This document shows positions 18,707 to 26,726 of a stretch of 35,499 nt of DNA, piece after piece (position 1 is the stretch's first letter; every line of letters begins with the position of its first letter). The DNA is taken from positions 1-35,499 of the forward strand of contig CAMCYY010000004.1 of assembly GCA_945885335.1 (NCBI GenBank). Direction: 5' to 3'. Source of the stretch: Bordetella parapertussis. GTDB lineage: Bacteria; Pseudomonadota; Gammaproteobacteria; Burkholderiales; SG8-39. Made by a program: the position numbers and the translations under genes. The notes beneath the pieces are model-generated. The model searched no databases. It had not been told where the DNA came from and saw only the letters and a program-made list of their open reading frames with translations.

Positions 18707-19885
18707 ATGTCCACTCCGACCGCCATCCCTTTCGCCTACATCCTGCGCAACCTGTGGACGCGCCGCCTCACGACGGCGCTGACCGCGGGCGGGCTGGCGC
18801 TGGTGGTGTTCGTGTTTGCCGCGGTGCTGATGCTGGATGCCGGCCTGAAGCAGACCCTGGTCACCACCGGTGAGCTCGACAACGCCGTCGCCATACGCAA
18901 GGGCGCGGAAACGGAAATCCAGAGCGGCATTTCCCGCATGCAGGCGAGTGTGATCGAAACCCATCCGGCGGTGGCCACCGGTGCCGATGGCCGCCGGCTG
19001 GTATCGAAAGAAGCGGTGGTGCTGATTTCGCTCAAAAAGAAAGGTGCGGAAAAGCCCTCCAACATCGTCATTCGCGGCATTTCCGAACTGGGCATCGATT
19101 TGCGTCCGCAGATCAAGCTGGTCGCCGGTCGGCGATTCAAGATGGGCTCCTCCGAAATCATTGTCGGCAGCAGCATTGCAAAAGGGTTCGAAGGCGTGGC
19201 GATCGGCAATACGCTGCGCTTTGCCCAGCGTGACTGGACGGTGGTCGGCATTTTCGATGCCGGCGGCAGCGGCTTTGATTCGGAAATCTGGGGCGACGCG
19301 GATCAGTTGCTGCAATCCTTTCGCCGCAGCGCGTATTCATCGATGGTCGTGAAGCTCACCAATGCCGACGCCTTCGACCGCTTCCGCGCCGACATCGATA
19401 CCGACCCGCGCCTCACGAACGAGGTGAAGCGCGAGCAGACCTTCTACAGCGACCAGTCAAGGGCGCTGTCCACATTCATCACCATTCTCGGCATGACATT
19501 GACGGTGATTTTCTCGGTGGGCGCAATGATCGGCGCCATGATTACGATGTATGCCTCGGTGGCCAGTCGCGTCGGCGAAATCGGCACGCTGCGCGCGCTG
19601 GGCTTCCGGCGCTCCAGTGTGCTGTATGCCTTTGTCGCCGAGGCGCTGATGCTGGGACTGGTGGGTGGCCTGATCGGCCTCGCGTTTGCTTCGCTGATGC
19701 AGTTCGCATCGTTTTCCACGACGAACTTCCAGACCTTCGCCGACCTGTCGTTCCGCTTCACGCTGACCGCGGGCATTGTCACCAAGACCCTGCTGTTTGC
19801 GCTGGGCATGGGCCTGATCGGCGGCTTTCTGCCCGCCATGCGTGCCGCGCGCATGAACATTGTCGATTCGCTGCGGGCGGCCTGA
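18707..19885 (+). CDS. ABC transporter permease (FtsX/MacB type), second copy
   Basis: AYILRNLWTRRLTTALTAGGLALVVFVF...; SRVGEIGTLRALGFRRSSVLYAFVAEALMLGLVGGLIG. Confidence 0.92.
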   Translation: MSTPTAIPFAYILRNLWTRRLTTALTAGGLALVVFVFAAVLMLDAGLKQTLVTTGELDNAVAIRKGAETEIQSGISRMQASVIETHPAVATGADGRRLVSKEAVVLISLKKKGAEKPSNIVIRGISELGIDLRPQIKLVAGRRFKMGSSEIIVGSSIAKGFEGVAIGNTLRFAQRDWTVVGIFDAGGSGFDSEIWGDADQLLQSFRRSAYSSMVVKLTNADAFDRFRADIDTDPRLTNEVKREQTFYSDQSRALSTFITILGMTLTVIFSVGAMIGAMITMYASVASRVGEIGTLRALGFRRSSVLYAFVAEALMLGLVGGLIGLAFASLMQFASFSTTNFQTFADLSFRFTLTAGIVTKTLLFALGMGLIGGFLPAMRAARMNIVDSLRAA

Positions 19886-20098
19886 ACCTGCTGCCAGGCC
19901 AGGTGCGCACTACACAAGTCCATTGGTCGGTCAGGTTGGGGCAGGGCGTCGCAGGACTACAATGCCTACTGGATGAGCGCGTGACTTCAGGACGCACTAC
20001 CTGGCCTGAGGACATGCGGATTCCGGACAGGATCTGCCTCAGGCTGTGCCCGAAACGCTGGCGCGGCGTTTGCATATTGTCTTAGCGGGAGTCAGATC

Positions 20099-21214
20099 AT
20101 GGAAATGTTTCAGCTCTTGAAGATGATGGTCGATCACAACGCATCGGACCTGTTCCTCAGCATGGGCGCGCCGCCCAGCCTCAAGATCGACGGCCTGACG
20201 CGTCCGATCAACGTTCCGGTGCTCAAATCCGGTGAAGCCAAGACGCTGGCCTACAGCGTCATGAACGAGCGCCAGATCAGCAAGTTCGAGGAAACTATGG
20301 AGTGCAACCTGTCCATCACCGTCGAGGGCATTGGTCGCTTTCGCTACAACGTATACATGCAGAAAAACGAAGCAGCGATGGTGGTGCGCTACATAAAATC
20401 GAAGATTCCGTCGTTCGAGGAACTCGGCCTGCCGGCGGTGCTGCGCGATCTGATCATGCTCAAACGGGGGCTGGTGCTGATTGTCGGCTCCGCCGGCTCG
20501 GGCAAGTCCACCACGCTTGCATCAATGATCGACTATCGGAACCAGAATGCCACCGGGCACATACTCTGCATAGAGGATCCGATCGAATTCATGCACGAGT
20601 ACAAGCGCTCCGTCGTGGACCAGCGCGAAGTCGGCATCGATACGCTGTCCTATGAGGAGGCGCTCCGCAATGCAATGCGCGAGGCGCCCGATGTGATCAT
20701 GATTGGCGAAATCCGCGACCGCATGACCATGCAGCACGCCATTGCCTATGCCGAAACCGGCCACCTGTGCGTGTCGACCATGCATGCCAACAATGCCAAC
20801 CAGGCGATCGAGCGCATTATCAACTTCTTCCCTGAGGATGCGCACCGGCAGCTGTTCATGGACCTCTCGCTCAATCTCAAGGGCGTGATGTCGCAGCGCC
20901 TGATTCCGGCGATCAATCAGAAGCGGGCGCTGGCGGTGGAAGTCATGCTGGCCTCGGCCTATATTTCCGACCTGATCCAGAAAGGGCAGATTGACGTCAT
21001 CAAGTCCGCCATGTCCAAGAGCAACGAGGAGGGCATGAAGACCTTTGATCAGTCGCTGTTCGATCTTTATGTCGCTGAAAAAATAACCCTCGACGAGGCT
21101 TTGAGCAATGCCGATTCACGCACCGACCTGGCGGTCCGCATCAAGCTGACGGGCAGGCTCGGCGTTCCCGGCGGGCCTCCGCTCAGACTCAAGCCGGATT
21201 CTCCGCATGGCTGA
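20099..21214 (+). CDS. PilT/PilU-family twitching-motility ATPase, PilU-like
   Basis: NASDLFLSMGAPPSLKIDG; GSAGSGKSTTLASMIDYRN; APDVIMIGEIRDRMTMQHAIAYAETGHLCVSTMHANNANQAIERIINFFPEDAHRQLFMDLSLNL. Confidence 0.93.
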   Translation: MEMFQLLKMMVDHNASDLFLSMGAPPSLKIDGLTRPINVPVLKSGEAKTLAYSVMNERQISKFEETMECNLSITVEGIGRFRYNVYMQKNEAAMVVRYIKSKIPSFEELGLPAVLRDLIMLKRGLVLIVGSAGSGKSTTLASMIDYRNQNATGHILCIEDPIEFMHEYKRSVVDQREVGIDTLSYEEALRNAMREAPDVIMIGEIRDRMTMQHAIAYAETGHLCVSTMHANNANQAIERIINFFPEDAHRQLFMDLSLNLKGVMSQRLIPAINQKRALAVEVMLASAYISDLIQKGQIDVIKSAMSKSNEEGMKTFDQSLFDLYVAEKITLDEALSNADSRTDLAVRIKLTGRLGVPGGPPLRLKPDSPHG

Positions 21215-23636
21215 TCTCGCTGTCCCGGCGCGCTGGCCTTTTCCGCCGCATTTCGGACTTGATGCAGCCGGTCCAGCGCCGGATCTGGCGTGCAATGTGG
21301 AAGTGTTCAATGGCGGCCAGCTGCGGGGATTGCTGTCCGTTTGGCCGCCGGTATCGTCGGATATCGATCTTCAGAGCGGGGTGGCCGGCAGTTTGAAGCG
21401 TGTCGCGCTGAAAGAAGTACGATGCGTTCGCCTGCTGCAGGCGATCGAGCTTCCTGCGCCGGCGCCTGCGCTGACTACCGTCGGGGGGCATTCTGTCGGG
21501 GCGCAACTGGATATCCGGAACTTCCAGATCCACTACCACGACGACGTCCGGCAGACCGGAACGACCCGCGGCTTCCTGCGAAGTCGGGACGGAATCTATC
21601 TTTACCTTGCCGAGGGCTCGCGCGTTACGCCGTGGTTTGTTCCTGCAACCGCCGGTCGAGTGATGGTCGGACGTTCGCCTGAAGAGGTGCTGGCCAGCAG
21701 CGGTGTCATCAGTCCGGCGTTGATGGCGCTGGCAGCGGGGAGGCAGGAGGAACTGCGCAGCAAGCGCACCGGTGAGTATCTGATCGAGCGCGGTCTGGTG
21801 AGCCCGGCACAGCTTGCCGAGGCGCTTCTGCTGCAGTCGCGCCAGCCGGTGATGCGCCTGGGCGATATTGTGGTGACACAGGGCCTGATTGCCGTACAGG
21901 ATCTGCGGCGTGCCCTGGAACGCCAGAGGACAGACCACGAGAAAACACTGGCTGAAATTCTGGTTGAAATGAAGCTGGTCGATCGCGATACCGTAACCCG
22001 CCTGCTGGGGTTGCAGCTGGGCATACCGTTTGTCGACGCAGGAAAATTTTCCATCGAAAAAGACGCCCTGGAGCTGGTCAGTCCTTCGTTTGCCTACCTG
22101 CACCGCATGATCCCGCTGTATCTCGATGGCCAGACCCTGGTGGTGGCCTCAGACCGTCCGCTGGACCAGGATTTCATCAACGAACTGCGCTTTGCTACCG
22201 GCATGCAGGTTCTTCCCGTACTTGGTCTTGCCGGCGATATCCTGGCCCGCTTGCAGTCAGAGTATGGGCTTGGGGAAGGTGGCGAGGTGGCGGAGAATCG
22301 GACGGGGATTGCGTCATTGAGTTCAGGGCAAAGTGCAATTGAGCTCATCGATCTCATTGCCGCGCAGACTGAAGCGCCGCTGTTGGCCGATGCCGGTCCG
22401 GGCCAGGCCGATGAGAGCAACCTTGTTCGTCTGGTGACGCGCGTCATACTCGATGCTTTTGCGCAGGGCGCCTCCGACATACACATTGAAACGAATCCGG
22501 GCAACCATGAAACCCGGATACGGTTTCGCAATGACGGCGTTCTGGTTGATTACATGAACCTGCCCGCTAGTCTGCGTGCCGCGGTGGTGTCCAGAATCAA
22601 GATCATGAGTGAACTGGACATCTCCGAACACCGGCGCCCGCAGGACGGCAAGATCGGCTTTGAGCAGTATGGCGGCGTAAAGCTTGACCTGCGCGTGGCG
22701 GTGCTCCCGACCTCAAATGGCCTGGAGGACGTCGTGATGCGCCTGCTGGCTTCATCACGGCCGATGGCGCTGGACAAGCTCGGTCTGTCCGAGCGCAATC
22801 TGACGCAGATGAGGATTCTCTCGCGACGCTCCTACGGCATGGTCCTGGTGTGTGGTCCGACAGGATCGGGCAAGACCACAACCCTGCATTCCGTGCTGGC
22901 TGACATCAACACCCCGGAACTCAAGATCTGGACCGCCGAGGATCCGATCGAAATCGTGCATGCCGGATTGCGCCAGATGCAGGTCAATCCAAAAATCGGC
23001 CTCACCTTTGCCTCGGCCATGCGCTCTTTTCTGCGCGCCGATCCGGATGTCATCATGGTGGGCGAGATGCGCGATACGGAAACCGCCAAGATTGGCATTG
23101 AGGCCTCCCTCACGGGCCATCTAGTGCTCTCGACATTGCATACCAATGGCGCCGCCGAGAGCATTGTGCGCCTCCTCGATCTGGGCATGGACCCGTTCAA
23201 TTTTTCCGATGCGCTGCTCGGCATTCTTGCGCAGCGCCTGGTTCGGCGGCTTTGCCAGCAATGCAAGCGCCCGCGCGAGGCTGCGGCGGACGAGCTGCAT
23301 GTGCTGGCCGCCGAGTTCTGCGCCGGGACGGATGCCGTTCCAGCGGAAATACTTGCCGCCTGGGCAAGCCGATTTGGCGCAAACGGCGCCATCACCCTGC
23401 ACGACGCGGTGGGCTGCGATGCGTGCGGGAACAGCGGCTACAAGGGGCGGCTGGGCATTCACGAACTGCTGGTCTCAACCCCGCATATCCGGGAATTGAT
23501 CCAGCATCACGCACCGGTATCGCAGTTGCAGAGTGAATCCATGAAGGGCGGAATGCAAACGCTCAGGCAGGACGGCATCGAGAAGGTGCTGCAGGGGCAC
23601 ACCGATATCCTTCAGGTGCGTATCGCCTGCAACTAG
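21207..23636 (+). CDS. PilB/GspE-family secretion or pilus-assembly ATPase with an extended N-terminus
   Basis: 809 aa; GPTGSGKTTTLHSVL, EDPIEIVHAGLRQMQVNPKIGLTFASAMRSFLRADPDVIMVGEMRDTETAKIGIEASLTGHLVLSTLHTN, and CQQC/CDAC zinc-type cysteines. Overlaps the PilU-like stop by 8 bp. Confidence 0.93.
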   Translation: MADLAVPARWPFPPHFGLDAAGPAPDLACNVEVFNGGQLRGLLSVWPPVSSDIDLQSGVAGSLKRVALKEVRCVRLLQAIELPAPAPALTTVGGHSVGAQLDIRNFQIHYHDDVRQTGTTRGFLRSRDGIYLYLAEGSRVTPWFVPATAGRVMVGRSPEEVLASSGVISPALMALAAGRQEELRSKRTGEYLIERGLVSPAQLAEALLLQSRQPVMRLGDIVVTQGLIAVQDLRRALERQRTDHEKTLAEILVEMKLVDRDTVTRLLGLQLGIPFVDAGKFSIEKDALELVSPSFAYLHRMIPLYLDGQTLVVASDRPLDQDFINELRFATGMQVLPVLGLAGDILARLQSEYGLGEGGEVAENRTGIASLSSGQSAIELIDLIAAQTEAPLLADAGPGQADESNLVRLVTRVILDAFAQGASDIHIETNPGNHETRIRFRNDGVLVDYMNLPASLRAAVVSRIKIMSELDISEHRRPQDGKIGFEQYGGVKLDLRVAVLPTSNGLEDVVMRLLASSRPMALDKLGLSERNLTQMRILSRRSYGMVLVCGPTGSGKTTTLHSVLADINTPELKIWTAEDPIEIVHAGLRQMQVNPKIGLTFASAMRSFLRADPDVIMVGEMRDTETAKIGIEASLTGHLVLSTLHTNGAAESIVRLLDLGMDPFNFSDALLGILAQRLVRRLCQQCKRPREAAADELHVLAAEFCAGTDAVPAEILAAWASRFGANGAITLHDAVGCDACGNSGYKGRLGIHELLVSTPHIRELIQHHAPVSQLQSESMKGGMQTLRQDGIEKVLQGHTDILQVRIACN

Positions 23637-23713
23637 TATCCTGAGTGCGGCACCAGGAGCGCTCTAATCCCGGCACAATATGGGGTCTTGAAACGGTGTG
23701 ACCTGGAGACAGT

Positions 23714-25432
23714 GTGCGGGTGATTTTCGACGGATGGGCTGGGGCGAAACGACGGGTCTATGACCGGCCGCGCGGCTTCATTACTGCCAGTACGGCAGCC
23801 GAGGTGCCGGCCGCGCTGGCCGCAATCGAGCGCGCACGTGCCGACGGCCGGTATGTGGCGGGCTGGCTGTCGTACGAACTCGGCTATGCGCTGGAAGCGC
23901 GTTTGCAGCCGCTCATGCCCGCGCAGGCGGGGCGGGACTATCCGTTGCTCAAACTGGGTGTGTTCGATGCGCCGCACAGTGAGGCACCCCCCGCTTTCGG
24001 CCGCGCCTATGCCGGCCCTCTGCAGTCGGAGTGGAGCGGGGCCGACTACGCATCGCGCTTTGCCCGGCTGCATCGCTACATCACCGATGGCGACCTGTAC
24101 CAGGCAAATCTCAGCTTCAGGGCGCATTTCCCTTTCGCCGGTGATGCCTTCGCCCTGTATGAGAACCTGCTGGCGTCATCCGGCGCCCGCTACTGCGCCT
24201 ATGTCGATGATGGCCAACGGCAGTTGCTCAGCCTGTCGCCGGAATTGTTTTTTGCCTTGTCGGCAGATGGTGAAATCACCGTGCGCCCGATGAAGGGCAC
24301 GGCGGCACGCCGCAATGCGGGGGAGGACGCCGCCGCACGCGCGGCGCTCGAGGCCAGCGCAAAAGACCACGCCGAGAACCTGATGATCGTGGACCTGATC
24401 CGCAACGACCTGGGGCGCATCGCGGTGACGGGCAGCGTGGAAGTGGCCGATCTGTTCAAGGTGGAGAGCTATCCGACCTTGCACACCATGGTCTCGACGG
24501 TGCGTGCGCACAAGCTGCCGGCGAAGACGGCCGCCGACATCATCGCGGCGCTGTTTCCATGCGGCTCGGTCACCGGTGCGCCGAAGATCCGCGCCATGGA
24601 GGTGCTGCGCGAGCTGGAGAGTTCGCCGCGTGGTGCCTACTGCGGCGCGCTGGGCTGGTTTGCGCCGGATGGATCGGCCGAATTCAACGTGGCCATCCGC
24701 ACCCTGACCCTTCGCGACGGGCGCGGTGAGATGGGCATTGGCGGGGGCGTTGTGCACGACTCACGGGCGGAGAGCGAGTACGCCGAGTGCCTGCTCAAGG
24801 CGCGGTTTTTTGAGGTGGCCCGCCGCGACATCGAATTGATTGAAACACTGCGCTACGAAGGCGGGTTTGTGCGCATCGAACGCCACCTGGCGCGCATGGC
24901 GGCATCGGCGCCGCACTTCGGTCTGCGCTTCGATGAGCAGGCGGCGCGGCAGGCGCTGGCCCGCGCGGTGGAGCCGGCTGCACAAGAAGGGGAACTGCGG
25001 GGCCCACAGCGCGTGCGCCTCACGCTGGATGAGGCCGGCCGGCATCAGGCCACGGCCGTGCCGCTGGGCGCCAACCCGGCGCACTGGACCTGGTCGATCT
25101 CACCGGAGCGAGTGCACAGTGCCGATGTGCTGTATCGCCACAAGACCACCTGGCGTGACATGTACGAGCGCGAAGTCGCACGCCTCGGTACCGATGAGGT
25201 GGTGTTCCTCAATGAGCGCGGCGAAGTGGCCGAAGGCGCGCGCAGCAATGTATTTGTGCGGTGTGGCTCAAAGTTGCTGACACCGCCACTCGGGGCCGGC
25301 CTGTTGAACGGTTGTCTGCGCGCCGAAATGGTCGAGCGCGGAGAAGCCGAAGAGGCGCGCCTGATGCCTGCGGACCTCGACGGTGAGGTGTGGTTCGGCA
25401 ACTCGCTGCGCGGGTTGGTGCGGGCGGCCTGA
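23714..25432 (+). CDS. pabB: Fused aminodeoxychorismate synthase component I (PabB-like) / class IV aminotransferase (PabC-like)
   Basis: GTG start. Chorismate-binding motifs: GDLYQANLSFR, RPMKGTAARR, NLMIVDLIRNDLGRIA, CGSVTGAPKIRAME. C-terminal aminotransferase IV region: HKTTWRDMYERE, DEVVFLNERGEVAEGARSNVFV. Confidence 0.94.
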   Translation: MRVIFDGWAGAKRRVYDRPRGFITASTAAEVPAALAAIERARADGRYVAGWLSYELGYALEARLQPLMPAQAGRDYPLLKLGVFDAPHSEAPPAFGRAYAGPLQSEWSGADYASRFARLHRYITDGDLYQANLSFRAHFPFAGDAFALYENLLASSGARYCAYVDDGQRQLLSLSPELFFALSADGEITVRPMKGTAARRNAGEDAAARAALEASAKDHAENLMIVDLIRNDLGRIAVTGSVEVADLFKVESYPTLHTMVSTVRAHKLPAKTAADIIAALFPCGSVTGAPKIRAMEVLRELESSPRGAYCGALGWFAPDGSAEFNVAIRTLTLRDGRGEMGIGGGVVHDSRAESEYAECLLKARFFEVARRDIELIETLRYEGGFVRIERHLARMAASAPHFGLRFDEQAARQALARAVEPAAQEGELRGPQRVRLTLDEAGRHQATAVPLGANPAHWTWSISPERVHSADVLYRHKTTWRDMYEREVARLGTDEVVFLNERGEVAEGARSNVFVRCGSKLLTPPLGAGLLNGCLRAEMVERGEAEEARLMPADLDGEVWFGNSLRGLVRAA

Positions 25433-25449
25433 TACGGCGCTTGCTGCGG

Positions 25450-26025
25450 CTAGATGTCGTCGGCTTCGGCGACCCAGATGCCGTCCGGGTAATTCACTTC
25501 AGCCTTGCTGTGGTAGAGGCGTGCCCGCACAATGCATTTCGGGTTGATGTAGACAGTGCCGTGCGGCACAAACGTGGCAGTGATGGCCGGCGCGGCGAAC
25601 ACCATGTCCACCAGCGAGGTTTCGGTCACGTAGCCCATGGCGCGCAGGTACAGGGCGCCGCCATCGCGGAACGACAGTTCCACCAGCGCTTCCAGCAGGT
25701 CGCCAGGCTTGTGATGGTTGTTCGCGCGCCAGCGCGGCCATTGCTGTGCCAGCAGTTTTTCATATTCATCGCGGCCGGTGAGACGCTGCACCTGCTCGAT
25801 GCCCTCGGGATGGAGCAGCGCAGTGTCTTGTTCCGACTCGACTTCGATCCAGCAGATCTCGTCGGGATTGAGGATGCTGAACGGGTTCAGTGTGCCGATC
25901 ACGATGGGGCCGGAGCGAAACAGGCGCTTCGGGTCGAAACGCTGCAGCAGCATTGCGACGCGGCGTGGATCGTCCTGCGTGTAATGGCCAGTTTTGCCGT
26001 CGGTGCGGTGAATGCGGATTTGCAT
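25450..26025 (-). CDS. Hypothetical protein, 191 aa
   Basis: Long ORF with protein-like composition (MQIRIHRTDGKTGHYTQDDPRRVAMLLQRFDPKRLF...), convergent with the pabB-like gene; no family recognised. Confidence 0.7.
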   Translation of the reverse strand: MQIRIHRTDGKTGHYTQDDPRRVAMLLQRFDPKRLFRSGPIVIGTLNPFSILNPDEICWIEVESEQDTALLHPEGIEQVQRLTGRDEYEKLLAQQWPRWRANNHHKPGDLLEALVELSFRDGGALYLRAMGYVTETSLVDMVFAAPAITATFVPHGTVYINPKCIVRARLYHSKAEVNYPDGIWVAEADDI

Positions 26026-26171
26026 GGATTGGTTCTGGTTTGAGTCAGGATGCGAATCGGGACAGATTGGTACCCAAAGGTACCACTACAGTACGAATTG
26101 CGCGGAAAATCAGGGCCGATTGAATCCGGCAATGCCGCACAATGTCGTTTTGGCGTGACGGGTGATATTCG

Positions 26172-26423
26172 ATGAGACAGGCATTCAAGTGGCCGGGCTT
26201 TGCGCTGGTGGCGCTGGGCATCGCGGTGTTTCCGTTTGCGATCTGGTATCCGGGGCCCTGGGGTGTGATGTCGCTGGTGATGATCATGATCGGCTGCGTG
26301 TTGCTGGTGCTGGCCTTGCGCGGTAGCGGGGTGGTGGCTTTGGATGAGCAGACTGAGGCGCCGGGCGACGGTGGCGTTGGGAATGAGCAAAACCGCAACG
26401 ATGGTGACAAGCCTTCAGCCTGA
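26172..26423 (+). CDS. Small membrane protein, 83 aa
   Basis: Two predicted TM segments (FALVALGIAVFPFAIWY; VMSLVMIMIGCVLLVLAL) and an acidic tail. Confidence 0.6.
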   Translation: MRQAFKWPGFALVALGIAVFPFAIWYPGPWGVMSLVMIMIGCVLLVLALRGSGVVALDEQTEAPGDGGVGNEQNRNDGDKPSA

Positions 26424-26567
26424 TCCGGTGGCGACTTCAGGAAACCCCGGTCATTCAGGGTCACTTTTCAAGTGAGGCAGGCCCTGCCATACGTTTTTTA
26501 AAATATTATCAATATCAATTTATCGTCTATATATTATAAGTATCAATACAGTAATTGTAATCACATA

Positions 26568-26589
26568 AAAACACCGTTTCCGGTGTTTT
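26568..26589. terminator. Terminator-like hairpin
   Basis: Perfect 9-bp stem AAAACACCG-TTTC-CGGTGTTTT at the end of an AT-rich tract. Confidence 0.65.
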
Positions 26590-26649
26590 CCGGCATGAAA
26601 CGCATGACGTCGCTGCGCACTCCGGCTTAAACTTTCCCCGTCTTATCCG

Positions 26650-26673
26650 CCCCGGCCGTGCAATCTGCCGGGG
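26650..26673. promoter_or_regulatory. GC-rich hairpin in the leader of the protease-hydrolase gene
   Basis: Perfect 7-bp stem CCCCGGC-cgtgcaatct-GCCGGGG, about 54 bp before the ATG at 26727. Confidence 0.45.
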
Positions 26674-26726
26674 CATCGCAGTTCGCAAATTCAGGCAGGT
26701 CATCATTCCATTGAACGGAGGGTTCC

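Noticed and set aside
19990-20045. CCTGAGG...CCTCAGG inverted repeat before the PilU-like gene
   Set aside because: Short 7-bp arms with a long loop; expected by chance at this GC content and without a T-tract.
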